Positions 10,303-22,285 of a stretch of 64,000 nucleotides of DNA are shown in pieces; position 1 is the first letter of the stretch; the number at the start of each line of letters is the position of its first letter. A program made the translations under genes and the position numbers. The stretch spans positions 277,953,871-278,017,870 of the forward strand of contig CM061141.1 in the NCBI GenBank assembly GCA_030789695.1, written 5' to 3'. The notes beneath the pieces were generated by a model. The model worked only from the letters and a program-made list of their open reading frames with translations. It did not search any database and was not told where the DNA came from. Origin of the DNA: Scilla litardierei. Its lineage: Eukaryota; Streptophyta; Magnoliopsida; Asparagales; Asparagaceae.

Positions 10303-13300
10303 ATGAATACCAAGGAAGGCGCCTCTGTTACTCGTCCTCCCTTGCTCACCGGATCTAATTACACGTATTGGAAGTCATGCATGCGAGCCTTTATCAAGTC
10401 CCTGGATGAAAAGGCTTGGGTGGCTACGGTTGAAGGATGGAGCCCTCCGACTGAAGTTAACAAGGAAGGCAAGGAATGTATCAAACCCGTGAGAGATTGG
10501 AATCCTGAAGAGGAGCGTGCTACCTTAGAAAACTCAAAAGCAGTGAGCGCCATCTTCACTGCCGTCGATGAAGAGCAGTTCAAGATTATATCAAATTGTG
10601 AGCACGCAAAAGAAGCCTGGGACATTCTTTAAAATGTGCATGAAGGGACCAACACCGTTAAGGCGTCTAAATTGCAAATGCTCGCCTCACCGTTTGAAAA
10701 CCTGAGAATGAATGAAAACGAGACAGTTGCAGAGTTCAACGAAAGATTGAGGGATATAGCCAACCAGGCATTCCAACTGGGTAAGAAATATTCTCAAAAG
10801 AAGTTAGTTGAAAAGACTCTGATGTCCTTGCCAGAAAAATTTTCGGCTAAGATTGCTGCAATAGAGGAAGTAAGAAACACATCCACCATGAGATTAGACG
10901 AACTCATGGGCTCTCTGCAAACTTATGAGATGAATCTCAAGCAAAACAAAAGGGAGAAGGGAGTTGCCTTAAAGGTTGAAGCGAATGAATCTTCAAAATC
11001 CGATAATGAGTCAGAACTCGAAGATGATATTGCTTTACTCACCAAAAATTTTAGTAGAATGATGAGGAAGATCAGCAACAGAGGTCAGAATTTCAAAGCT
11101 ACTAATAAGGTGGTGTGGTCAGGTCCACCTGCTGGTGAAAAGATTGCTAGCCACCATACTCAAAGGTATGATTCTAAAAACAAGGGAAAGGGAATACAAT
11201 GTAGAGAATGTGAAGGATTTGGCCATATACAGGCCGAATGTGCAAACACCCTTAAGAAGCAAAAAGGGAAATCCCTTGCCAGCACCTGGAGCGATGAAGA
11301 CTCTGAAGGAAGTGTGGAAGATGAAGACATAACTAGCAACTATATTGCATTCACAGCCATCCTGAAAGACAAGTCTGAGGGTAAGTCTTCCAGTCATGTT
11401 GAACATAATGTTGTAACACGTGCTTCAACATCCAATCACAAGCAAGGAGATGTGATACGTAATGTTGTGACAAATGATGCAACTTACAACAGTGAGGTCG
11501 AATCAGACAATGAAAGTGAAGAAGATATTGGTGATGAGGATATCTGCTCGGCTTATCAAATTATGTTCTACAAATGGTTGGAAATCTGTGCCGCCAACAA
11601 GAAGTTGAAAGGTGAATGCTCCAAGCTGAGAAGTGAGAGGGATGAGATCCAAGCCAAACTATTGAAGACTGAAACAAGCCTCCGGAATCTTGAGAGTAGC
11701 CTGAAGAGAGCACTGCTAAGAGCTGAGAAGGCGGAAAGCACCCTCAACAGATGGAACTCAGGAAAATCTAAACTTGATGACATCCTCAATATGGGTAAGG
11801 TGGCTGGAGATCGAACAGGAGTTGGTTACCACAGAGGGAGTCATCTACACACCCTCAAGACTAGAAGTAGTCTCATTACTAAGGAGCATGGTAAACGGAG
11901 TCAACTGAATGAGAACAAGTCAAGAGGGAAGAACGGAAAAGGTTCAACAAAAGGTTCAACATCCAGGCAGCCAATATATAATTACTGTAGACAATTTGGA
12001 CACTATGACTGGAGTTGTATCAGGCGCATGAAGCACTTGAATGAAGGAAGAAATGTTAATCACTCTCAACAGCGGACAAGTATGAAATGGGTTAAGAAGT
12101 CTGAACTGGTCAGTATGGTTGCATACACATCCTTAGTTGCTTTTGCGGAAAATCAGTGGTATTTTGACAGCGGTTGCTCTCGGCACATGACGGGGAATAG
12201 GGGACTCCTATCTGAGTACATTGCTGGCAACAAAGGACATGTCACGTTTGGAGATGGTCAGAGAAGCAGGGTTGTTGGAAAAGGGAATTTGAATATGACA
12301 GGAACACTGAAACTAAAAGATGTGATGCATGTTGAGAACTTAAAGGCTAATCTCATAAGTATCAGTCAGTTGTGTGATCAAGGACTTCTGGTCCGTTTTA
12401 ACAAGGATGAATGTCTTGTATTCAATAGAGATGATGTTTGTATTCTTTCCGGAAAAAGATCCTGCGACAACTGCTATCTGTTGCAAGATCCTGACAGGTG
12501 TCTAAGTATCACAACGGATGTTTCTGAATAGTGGCATCAGAAACTGGGACATGTCAACTTCAAGACCTTAATGAAGATCTCCCGAGCCAGAGCTGTTCAT
12601 GGAATGCTAAATTTAATCAAGAAGAAAGAAGGGGTGTGTGAATCTTGCCAACTGGGAAAGCAGAAGAAAGTGAGTCACAAGCAAATTCAGACTATCACAA
12701 CCTCAAAAATTCTGGAGCTGCTACACATGGACTTGATTGGACCCACCTCAGAAACAAGTGTGGGAGGTAAGAAGTACATCTTTGTATGTGTTGATGATTT
12801 TTCTCGGTTCACCTGGGTTGATTTTCTTAATAAGAAGTCATATACTTTTGATGCTTTCAAGAGATTGTGTACTTGTCTTCAGGTTGAAAAAGGGGACAAA
12901 ATTGGAAAAATCATCCGGATTCGAAGTGATCATGGAAAAGAGTTTGAGAATCACTCATTCTCTGCATTCTGTGAGGCACAGGGTGTAGGACATGAGTTCT
13001 CGGCCCCTAAGACTCCTTAGCAAAATGGAGTTGTTGAAAGGAAGAATCGAACACTTCAGGAAATGGCACGAGTTATGCTGAATGCTCGGAAAGTTAATGT
13101 TAAGTGGTGGGCTGAAGCTATTAATACCGCTTGCTACACCATCAACAGGGTATATCTTCGGCCAATGACTGAGAAAACTCCATACGAAATCTGGAAAGGG
13201 AGGAAGCCTGATGTCTCCTATTTCCATATCTTTGGAAGCAAGTGCTACATCTTGCAAGATCGTACACCAAGATGGAAGTTCGACGCCAAGAGTGACATAA

Positions 13301-15251
13301 GAATTTTCTTAGGGTATTCTACAAGGAGTCGTGCCTTCCAGTGTTGAATGAACGCACAGATGTTATGATGGAATCTATTAATGTAGTGGTTGATGATTTT
13401 GATCAGGGAGAGTCTATACTGACTAGAGAAAAAGGGATTCAGGAAGACAGAAATGATGATGAGGTTCGTGTTGAAAATGATGTTGCAACAATTAAGACTA
13501 ATCAGAACAATGTTGAACAAAATGTTGCAACACAGGACACTACTACCACTGAGACGACTCAAGTAGAGGCTAAAAATGGTCAAGATGCTGAGGGGATCAT
13601 AAAAGTTATACGCGACCATCCGCCGGAGCTTATCATTGGTGACGTGCACGACAGTCGTCGTACCAGAGGTGCTAGTCGTGTCAACTACAGAGATCTGGCT
13701 GGGTATGCATGTTTTCTCTCTACTATTGAACCCAAAAATGTGAAGGAAGCCATTATTGATGATTTCTGGGTTTCGGCTATGCAAGAGGAGCTGAACCAAT
13801 TCCAACGAAATGATGTCTGGAGTCTTGTGGAGAGACCCAAAGGAACCAATGTTATCGGAACAAAATGGATATTCAAAAATAAAACAGATGAGAAGGGAAA
13901 TATTACTCGCAACAAAGCTCGTCTTGTAGCTCAAGGGTATACTCAAGTGGAAGGAATTGACTTTGATGAGACATTTGCTCCAGTAGCTCGGTTGGAATCT
14001 ATCAGACTTCTTCTGGCCGTTGCTTGCAGTCTGAAGTTCAAACTACATCAAATGGATGTGAAGAGCGCTTTCTTGAATGGGCTTCTGAATGAAGAAGTGT
14101 ATGTTGAACAACCCAAAGGCTTTGCAGATCCATTTCTTCCAAACCATGTTTACAAGCTAAAGAAAGCTCTTTATGGGTTGAAACAAGCGCCGAGGGCCTG
14201 GTATGAAAGATTAACTACATATCTTCTTAAAAAGGGGTATGAACGAGGAGGAGCTGATAAAACCCTATTTGTTCAACGGACAAGATCAAGTGTCATGGTA
14301 GCACAGATCTATGTTGATGATATAGTCTTCGGTTCAACATCACAACAGCTGGTGCATGAGTTTATCACTCTCATGCAAAAGGAGTTTGAAATGAGTATGG
14401 TAGGTGAGTTGAATGTTTTTCTTGGGCTTCAAGTTAAACAATGTTTAGATGGTCTATTCATATCACAAAGCAAGTATGCAAGGAATCTTATCAAGAGATT
14501 CGGCTTGGAAAATGCAAGACATGTCCGGACTCCCATGAGCACTTCCGAAAAACTCTCCAAGGATGAAGGAGGAAGAGATGTTGAAGTTACCCTATACAGA
14601 AGCATGATAGGTAGTCATTTGTATTTAACAGCTAGCAGGCCAGATATCAGCTTCAGTGTTGGAGTTTGTGCCCGTTACCAAGCATGTCCCAAGGAATCTC
14701 ATATCACTGCCGTGAAGAGGATTATCAGGTATGTAAGTGGAACTGCAGACTATGGTATATGGTACACAAAGGATACAGACACTCTAATCTCAGGATACAG
14801 TGATGCAGACTGGGCAGGGAATACAGATGACAGAAAAAGCACTACCGGGGGATGTTTTTATGTGGGGAACAATCTTGTTTCATGGTACAGTAAAAAACAG
14901 AACTCCATATCATTATCTACAACAGAGGCTGAGTATATCACAGCAGGAAGTTGTTGTACACAACTGTTATGGATGAAGCAAATGTTGACAGATTATGGAC
15001 TGGAACAAGGAATTCTGACTATTCTTTGTGACAATCAGAGTGCTATAAACATTTCCAAGAACCCAGTCTAGCACTCCAGAACTAAACATATCGACATCCG
15101 TCACCATTTCATTAGAGAGTTGGTTGAAAAGAAGGCTCTTGTCATGGAGTATGTAGCTACAGTTAATCAACTAGCGGACATCTTTACAAAGCCCCTAGAT
15201 TCTGCCAGATTTGAGGAATTGCGACAAGCCCTAGGGCTGTGTCGAATTTAA
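10303..15251 (+). pseudogene. Broken gag-pol polyprotein of element S1
   Basis: A single ancestral frame from ATG 10303 to TAA 15249-15251. Order: UBN2-type gag (about 10340-10960), a CX2CX4HX4C zinc knuckle at 11200-11241, a coiled coil (about 11580-11770), aspartic protease WYFDSGCSRHMTG near 12157, integrase zinc finger, DDE core (HMDLIGP, VDDFSRFTW, RSDHGKEFE), reverse transcriptase with YVDD at 14310-14321, and RNase H ([16 protein letters not shown]). Breaks: in-frame stops at 10630 (TAA), 12529 (TAG), 13018 (TAG) and 15069 (TAG), and a one-base frameshift near 13335-13345, between integrase and RT. A second, knuckle-like segment near 11980-12015 has lost its first cysteine (YNYC). The product would act in reverse transcription and integration of the element. 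This copy is dead unless helped in trans. Confidence 0.93.
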
Positions 15252-15503
15252 TGTTGTTCTTTGTGTTGAGAATATTGTTGCAACATCAGGTTGCAACACT
15301 ATGTGGGTCGGGCGATCACATTTTGTCGGGTTTGTTTTTCACTAATAACTTTACCCGATATTTATTTCCCTCTGTTTCTTTTTTTGTTCCCAAGGCGCTT
15401 TTCCAAGTTCTCTCTCAACTCAAATTTCTCCAAGATTCTCTAAACTGCCCATCTAGGGTTCTTGAAATCTTCTTGTTCGAAGATTCTCTCCTCTTAATCA
15501 GAT

Positions 15504-18066
15504 ATGGCGAGAGATCAGTCGGAAAAATCTTCGCAGCCCCCTCGTCGGTTCTCTCGTCGGACAGCCTCTGCGCGGAAAAGTGCTCCGCCATCCTCGTCTT
15601 CGCCTATCAAACGGAAAGGAGTGTTTCCCCGTTCTTCGTGCGGGTCCTCTAGTGGTAATTCCTCTCCATCACTCTCTTCTACCCCTCTCAGTAACATGCA
15701 TTCTCCTGGAGCCTCAAATTTGGAGTTAGTAAATTTTTCCCCACATTCTCGAAATTCCCCTCTCTCAAAATTCCAAGGAGGATGAAGTCTATGATGATGA
15801 AGAATTTCCTGCTCCCGTAACAATTCAAGATTGGTTTTGGTATTTGCGGAGAACCGGAAAGAAATTGGACCTATCTTCGGTGGATGTCTCTCACATTCAC
15901 TTTAAAAATCTCATGCATAAGAAGATTAAGGGGAAGGTTATGAGTGTTGAAGTGCCTCGAGATAGGAAGATTGTCATTCGAACCTGGAATCCCAAATCTT
16001 TTGTGAAAATTTCTGAAGCTGAAGTGATAGATATTTCTGATTCTGAAGACCCTCCAGTGTGTGCTGAAATGCCCAGGACAGGGGGCACTCCTGGAGCGTC
16101 TACGTCTAATCCTTCTCCTGAGAATCCTATTGAGCAGGACGATGTGAAGTTAAATAAGGATGATGATTTGGAGGGTGGTCTAAATGTTGAGACTGCGTCT
16201 GCTGTTCCATCTCAGGAAGAGGCCCCAGTCTCTCCGTCGCCTATGTGTGTGGATGAAGGTGTTCAGAATGTGCCTGTTGTCTCATCTCAAAATGTTTCTG
16301 AGCCTGTAAAAGAATCTAAGAAAGATGATCATGATCTTGATGCCTGTCTTGAAGATTCTTCTCTCTTAGATCAAAATGAGACCGTGGTTGATGTGCCCCT
16401 CGCAGATGACTTTTCAGGAAAGGTTCAGTCTCTCAATGATTCAGTAGAGCCTGTTCTCAATTCTATGGATTTGGAAACTACTGGAGACCTTCAGGATCCC
16501 CCCACTCTTCCTGCTGAGTCTGGAGTTGGTGAGATGCGGATTGATCAAGATAATGCTGCAGTTGATGTTGTGACTGAAGGTGGCTCAGTTGATATTGGGG
16601 TAAATGTAGAAGCTGATACTGAAAGATGTGAAATGGCTCAAGGTTCTTCTGCGCCTGATGTTGATAAAGTAGGGCCCAAGGTTGAAGCTGCTATCGAGCC
16701 TGACCCCGTAGTGGAAGTAAGTGATGAACATATTGTTGCACAAAATGTTGCAACATTTCATACAACTTGTGAGGCCTCTGATCCCATTGAGCCTCCCTTG
16801 TCCTCCTTCATGCGCAAGGCTCGATCTGGCTCTAAGAAGCGTCCTGCTCCCTCCAGTAATGCTGAGGCTTCTCCTCCCAAGAGGTCAAAAATATCTGCTT
16901 CAGGTTCCTTTCGCTCTCCTTCGTTTACATCTTCTGATACGTTTAGTAAAATTTTCTTCGACAAAGCTCGTAAGAACAGATGGGCATCTTACTCGGAGAG
17001 ACCCTTAATTCCTGAGAAGGTTATGAACATGTCGTCTTTTGATAAGACTCAGATGGCGTCTATTCTGAAGGGTCTCGGATTGTTTCATGCTGCCACCTAT
17101 TTCAGCGTCTACTATCCAGTATTGGTGAGAGAATTTTACTGTAACTTATCCAAATCTGCTTGTGATGGGTCTTCTCGTTGGAGTTTCAGAAATTATGTTA
17201 GAGGCAAGATTATTTCATTCTCTCCTTCCACCCTGAACAAATTATTAGAATGGAAATGCCCCCAATCTATTCCTGCTTTCGGCGAGTCAACTGGAATGGA
17301 AATTGACAGATTGATTCATGTTGTGACTGCTGAAAAGTTCAAGAGTTGGCTTAAGAAGTCGTCCACCTTTCCCTCATCTGCTCTTACTGCCAAGTATTTT
17401 GCTCTGTACATGGTTGCCACAAGAAACTGGCTCCCTACTTCCAATGTTTCAGTGGTTACGTGGGACATGTGCAAGCTGCTGTACTCTGCCGGTACTTCCT
17501 AGGCATTCAACTTAGGCAGAATCATCTTTGATTCTATCCTATCTTTTGCAGAGTTGTCCTCCTCTGGCACTTCTTTACCCCATGGAGCTCTCATATCCAT
17601 GATGCTACTGGCTCAAAGGGTGCCCATGTCCCCTTCTGATCTTCCTACATCATGTGACAGTATTTCTTATACGACAAAGTCAGTGGCTGGAAAAATTGAT
17701 GATCTCACAGAAGTGATCCCTTCTCTACATGGTGTTCCTTCGTCACCCTCCCCGTCTCGAGATGCTGAACCTTCTTCCACAGTGCCTCCTGAATCACAGA
17801 CTCCTCCACTTAGTCATGCTGCTGCTGCCAACTCCTCCTCAACAAGTGTGGTGGATATACAGTTGCTGGAAAATGCTATTCAGAACATCGATGATCAACT
17901 TTTGATTCTCGAAAGCCAGCGGGTTCTTTTGAATAGTCACACGTTGTTGCTGCAGAGCACGCTGTCCGCTCTGAGAAGTGGTCTTTCTGAGGATCACGGA
18001 TTAATTCTCTGTTTCATTTGTGGCTCAAAAGGGGAGAAAGTGTTGCTCCCGTCCCTGTTCCTGTAG
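15504..18066 (+). pseudogene. Third ORF of element S1 (putative plant transposon protein type), broken
   Basis: After pol a separate frame begins at ATG 15504. The N-terminus is rich in S, R, K and P (RRFSRRTASARKSA). A one-base frameshift near 15770 leads into a frame with WFWYLRRTGKKLDL, a long acidic region, a basic patch (KKRPAP, PKRSK), and a helical domain with RPLIPEKVM, then YPVLVREFYCNL and VRGKIISFSPSTLNKLL. This domain resembles the 'putative plant transposon protein' family found in many Sirevirus and Athila third ORFs. A TAG at 17500 interrupts it, and the frame continues in phase to 18066. There is no evident signal peptide or membrane segment, so the old label 'env-like' is not supported. 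The basic clusters suggest nuclear entry (inference). Confidence 0.8.
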
Positions 18067-18240
18067 TGGTGTATGGTGGTTAGTTGCAGTTCTTGAGTTA
18101 CAGCTCTTTTGTCTTGGTCTGGACACAGCAGTTGTTTTTGATTGAATAGATGTCACCTTACTTTCTTCTTCAGACTGGTCAGACTGGTCTTCGTTGAATA
18201 TCATACCGTGTGTTGTGCCACTAAATGACAAAAGGGGAGA
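18027..18240 (+). other. Duplicated polypurine tract of element S1
   Basis: AAAAGGGGAGA occurs at 18027-18037 and again at 18230-18240, the latter one base before the 3' LTR. The inner copy lies inside the end of the third ORF. Multiple PPTs upstream of the 3' LTR are described for Sireviruses. Confidence 0.85.
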
Positions 18241-18241
18241 T

Positions 18242-19214
18242 TGTTAGGTTTTATCCTTGCTATTCATGAATGCATTCTTGTCATATGTGGCACTCTGATT
18301 TCGTCACTTGCTCTTTACTTCCTGAAGTTTTTCTTGACAAGTTATCTGGGGGTTGTTGGACATTTTGTTGTACGTTTTGTTGCATCTGAGCCACGACCAT
18401 CTGAAGAAGAGAATCGAATCAGTTTAGGTTGTTGAATGGATTGTTGAACAGTTTGTTGTACCAGGATGTTCAACATGCTGTGTCTATATGCGACTTTGGC
18501 TGCTCATAGTATTCGTGGATCCGAGACTGGAGTCCGCGTGATCTTATGTCTCTATATTTAACAGTTCAGGTATTTATGGAGGTTAATAACTGTTAAAGAT
18601 TTGATTGGCTTTGTACATCTCTCGTTACCTTTGTTGTGAAGCGGTTGGAGAGATTTTCGCCGGCAATATCCTGGCAATGATCTCCTGCGGATATTTAGGG
18701 ATCTCCTTCTTGCTGTAGATGTTGCGGGTATTGTAGTTAACGAGCCGCATCTTGATCTAATCGAATCAGTGCTGATTGAACCGTGGATTGCGGGAATACT
18801 TGCTTTTACGGTTCGGAGCAATTGGCGGCTAGGTTACAGACTTGGTGATTAAAGTTTTGTGAGATTACTCTGGGAGGGAGGCCGACTACTACGCACGTAG
18901 GATTAAGGGAGTTGATCTAGTCGGTGGTGCAAGGGGAGCTTGCAGGCAAGGGGAGCTTGCCAAGAATACTTCACGGGGTTGATTGCAATCACCCCTCACA
19001 GTTTGTATTAAGGGAGAGTGTGTTCTTCCTTATAGAAGCGTGGTTATTAGAGTTTGTATTCTCTGATTTTCATAGTGAAGTATTCTACTTTTCTGGGCGT
19101 GGCCCCCGCAGATGTAGGTGTGTGCACCGAACTGCGTTACCAAGTCTTGTGTGTCTCTGTTTGCTGTGTGTTGCTGCGTTGTTCTTAAGATTCATTATTG
19201 CATACTGAATTTCA
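18242..19214 (+). repeat. 3' LTR of element S1
   Basis: 973 bp, TGTTAGG...TTTCA, followed directly by the target duplication cgtat at 19215-19219. Confidence 0.95.
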
Positions 19215-20459
19215 CGTATTACTGAAGGATGCACTCTAGAAATGAATGTTGGAGCACAAAGTGGCTCTTTCCACTGAATGGTGGAGCAATGGCTTTGTAG
19301 GAGCTTAGCGGAGCAATGGCGGAGTAATGGCAAAGAATGGGGGAGCAATGGCGGTCAGTTATCAACAACAAAGAATGGCAGAGCAATGGCGGAATAGAAC
19401 AAGGTGCCCAAGGCTCTGTAGGAGCTTCTGTTTGAATAACATTCTTTGTAGGAATGAATTGGGTAGAGTTTGAATAATATTCTTTGTAAGAGCTTTTGTT
19501 TTCAAAGCTTCTATTTTCAAAACATTCTCTGTAGGAATAAAATTGTAGTCATGTGAAATTTGCCTAACGTTGGATGCAGCATGTTGTACAAAATCAGATG
19601 ATAGACATCGGGTATATTTTCTGTTGTTTAGTCTAAAGGTAGTTTGTACTAATGTTAAGAAGTTGAAATATAACTCATCTAATTTAGATGATACCCAGAA
19701 TAAGATGGGCTTCTGCTGAACTATTACTAGAAATGGCGTTCTCTGCTTCCCTCAGATTTGCAGCTCCTCTCCTCAATGGATTCTTAGCAAAGGCAACAAA
19801 AAATCCACTGATGTCTTGATGTGTTTCTAATTTTTCGATTTTTTTGCAACTTCTCTCCGTAATGGATTCTGAGCAAAGCCAAAAAAGGTCATTTCACTGT
19901 TTTTTTCCCTTTAGTTGGAATCACTCTAATGTCTTGATATGTTTCTAATTTTCTATTTTTTTTTGAAATTGAAGGTGGCAAGTGTTGGACTTTGCTCGGT
20001 TGAATCGCATCACAGTTTGTTCTTCAATTTCATGTAGCTTGAATTTGCTGTTTTGAAATGGAATCAAATTAACCTGAATGCCTCCAAGGTTTCTTCTTTT
20101 TCTTTCTCAATCCCTTTCTTTTTAAAATTAATTTTTTTGTCTAATCATTTTATTTCCAAGCATTATATTCTCAGCAACAAAAAATTAACTGGCAAGGACT
20201 AGTCAGGTGAAATTTCCGTAACATTGGATGCAGCATGCTATGCTATAATCAGATATGTTTTACATGATAGATATGTGGTTTGATTTCTGATATTTAGCCT
20301 AAAGATAGTTTGTACTAATGTTAAGATGTTGAAATGTAACTCATCTAATTAGGATGGTATCATGAATGCCTCATCTAATCATTTATGCCTCATATCATCT
20401 AATCATGAAACCTTGAAGTTGAAATGTAACTCATCTAATCACGAAAAAACATAAATTAC
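19215..20459. repeat. Host flank with local direct repeats, no gene
   Basis: After the retrotransposon there is a GGAGCAATGGC-rich stretch (19255-19400). A block at about 19551-19691 recurs diverged at 20208-20352. A shorter repeat of about 120 bp (ttctaattttt...ttgcaacttctctc) lies at 19755-19975. No coding region recognised. Confidence 0.6.
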
Positions 20460-20575
20460 CCATCTTGCACTCATTGAGTGTTTTCTTCTGAATTTTGACA
20501 CAAGATCATGTAAAGTGTTTGGTAGAGTAGTGAACTTTTCTATGTACAAAGCTGCAATTTTGTGTGTGCTTGCAG

Positions 20576-20697
20576 GTGACTGATGTTATTTATGATATAG
20601 TAGAAGGAGATCTAAGGAATGTACTCAGTGAGATGTCTGACAAATACCACGCAGATGTGTTGGTTATGGACAGTCAAGGATATGGAGTAATTAAGAG
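20576..20697 (+). pseudogene. Universal stress protein exon, copy 1
   Basis: 122 nt between a TGCAG acceptor and a GTCTGT donor, coding 40 residues plus two bases of an arginine codon. It matches the plant UspA-domain segment IYDIVEGDLRNVLSEMS...HADVLVMDSQGYGVIK. In UspA domains this part normally reads VVGSHGYG, where the glycine/serine loop contacts ATP phosphates. Here the first G is D and the H is Q, so nucleotide binding is doubtful. No upstream exons of the gene were found in the window. Confidence 0.75.
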
Positions 20698-20932
20698 GTC
20701 TGTAACTTTTCTATGTTTATTCATTACTCTAAAATCATACCACTTTGAAGGCAATGTATAGCCATGGTTTTTGATAACATTGCTTTTAGTAAAAATATTT
20801 GGATTGTAACAAAATTCGAGCTAGGTAGATACACGGTCATGCGCTTTAACCTCAATGGCTTTAACCCAATTGATTTTTGCTTGATAATATGTCAGTTTAT
20901 TTCAAAGTCAGATTCAAAGGATGGAACATTAT

Positions 20933-20966
<34 letters not shown>
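20933..20966. repeat. CA microsatellite
   Basis: An uninterrupted (AC)n run. Shorter CA runs sit at the same place in the other two units (about 21470-21490 and 21998-22018). Confidence 0.9.
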
Positions 20967-20967
<1 letters not shown>

Positions 20968-21117
20968 TGTGAACAGAGAGAATAAGAAAAACATAAATTA
21001 TCCCGCTTAAATTCATTGAGTGTTTTCTTCATAATTTTGACACAAGTTCATGTAAAGTGTTTGGTAGAGTAATGAACTTTTCCATGAACAAAGCTGGCAT
21101 TTTGGGTGTGCTCGCAG

Positions 21118-21239
21118 GTGACTGATAGTATTTATGATATAGTGGAAGGCGATCCAAGGAATGTGATCAGTGAGATGTCTGAAAAATACCATGCAGATGT
21201 GTTGGTTGTGGGTAACCATGGATATGGAGTGATTACGAG
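21118..21239 (+). pseudogene. Universal stress protein exon, copy 2 (best conserved)
   Basis: 122 nt with acceptor CTCGCAG and donor GTTTGG. It encodes IYDIVEGDPRNVISEMSEKY and HADVLVVGNHGYGVIT, which keeps the UspA VVG-x-HGYG loop. It is open throughout. Of the three copies it is the one most likely still to be usable, but the first exon(s) are not visible and the last exon does not join in phase. Confidence 0.75.
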
Positions 21240-21645
21240 GTTTGGAACTTTTCTCTACTTATTCATTACTCTAAAATCATATCACCTTGAAGGGCAAGTA
21301 TATACAGGGTTTTTGATAGCATTGCTTTCAGTAAAAATATTTGGATTGTAACAAAATTCGAGCTAGGCAGATACGCGGTTATGCGCTTTAACCCAATTGA
21401 GTTTTGCTTGATTATATGGTAGTTTATTTCAAAGTCAGATTCAAAGGATGGAACATAGTGACGTACACAGTCTCACACACACACATACACATTGTGAACA
21501 GAGAGAATAAGGAAAAAAACATAAATTACCCCTTTTGCATTCAATGAGTGTTTCCTTCTGAATTTTGACATAACATCATGTAAAGTGTTTGGTAGAGTAG
21601 TGAACTTTTTTATGTACAAAGCTATCTTTTTTTGTGTTCTTGCAG

Positions 21646-21768
21646 GTGACTGATGTTATTTATGATATAGTGGAAGGAGATCCAAGGAATGTGCTTTGTG
21701 AGATATCTGAAAAAATACCACACCGATGTGTTGGTTGTGGGTAGCCATAGATATGGAGTAATTAAGAG
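21646..21768 (+). pseudogene. Universal stress protein exon, copy 3 (frameshifted)
   Basis: The exon is 123 nt, because an extra A in the run after TCTG near 21710 shifts the frame and leads to a stop within it. Outside the insertion the sequence matches the other two copies (DIVEGDPRNVL, then DVLVVGSHRYGVIK in the shifted frame). Non-functional as it stands. Confidence 0.75.
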
Positions 21769-22126
21769 GTTTGGAACTTTTCTCTGTTTATTCATTACTC
21801 TTAAATCATACCACTTTGAAGGGCAAGTATATAGAGGATTTTTGATAACATTACTTTCAATAAAAAAATTTGTTTGTACCAAAATTCGATCAAGGTAGAT
21901 ACACGGTCATGCGCTTTAACCTCAAAGGGTTTAACCCAATTGAGTTTTGCTTGATTAGAGGGCAGTTTATTTCAAAGTCAGATTCATGGAACATGGCGAC
22001 ACACACACACACACACATATTCTGAATAAAGAGAGTAAGAAAAAACATAAATCACCCGTCTTGCATTCGTTGAGAGTTTCTTCTTAATTTTGACACAAGG
22101 CTAATATATCCCTAATTCGATGCAAG

Positions 22127-22285
22127 ACTGTACTGGGTAGCGTGAGCGACTACTATGCTCATCATGCACACTACACTGTGATGATTGTGATGAAGCCCAA
22201 GACGAAAAAAATGATCAATTATATTGGTAATAGTTGCAATTCCACACAATATTTGTCGAATGGAAAGCTTACAAATAAAATATAA
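22127..22285 (+). pseudogene. Last exon of the universal stress protein gene
   Basis: After tgcaag the frame reads TVLGSVSDYYAHHAHYTVMI, the typical C-terminus of plant universal stress proteins (usually A-V-LGSVSDYCAHHA), and continues to a TAA at 22283-22285. The 122-nt exons end with two bases of a codon, but the coding frame here begins directly after the AG, so normal splicing would be one base out of phase. The gene is therefore probably broken or uses another junction. Confidence 0.65.

Larger units (their letters stand above)
9254..19214 (+). mobile_element. Complete Sirevirus-like copia retrotransposon (element S1)
   Basis: The element has 5' LTR 9254-10225, Met-type PBS, gag-pol, a third ORF, PPT and 3' LTR 18242-19214. 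It is flanked by the perfect 5-bp duplication cgtat. The LTRs differ at roughly 30 sites by eye (about 3 percent). At the commonly used grass rate of 1.3e-8 per site per year that suggests an insertion around one million years ago. A long coiled-coil extension of gag with a conserved KLDDIL...GVGY segment, the extra ORF after pol, and a duplicated PPT are Sirevirus hallmarks. Several stops and two frameshifts show that it can no longer make its own proteins. Confidence 0.95.
20460..22050 (+). repeat. Tandem triplication (about 535-bp unit) carrying a universal stress protein exon
   Basis: Three successive units (about 20460-20999, 21000-21530, 21531-22050) share intron sequence, a splice acceptor (cttgcag or ctcgcag), a 122-nt exon, a donor, a conserved downstream intron stretch and a CA-rich microsatellite. 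Similarity between units is high but imperfect. Confidence 0.9.
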
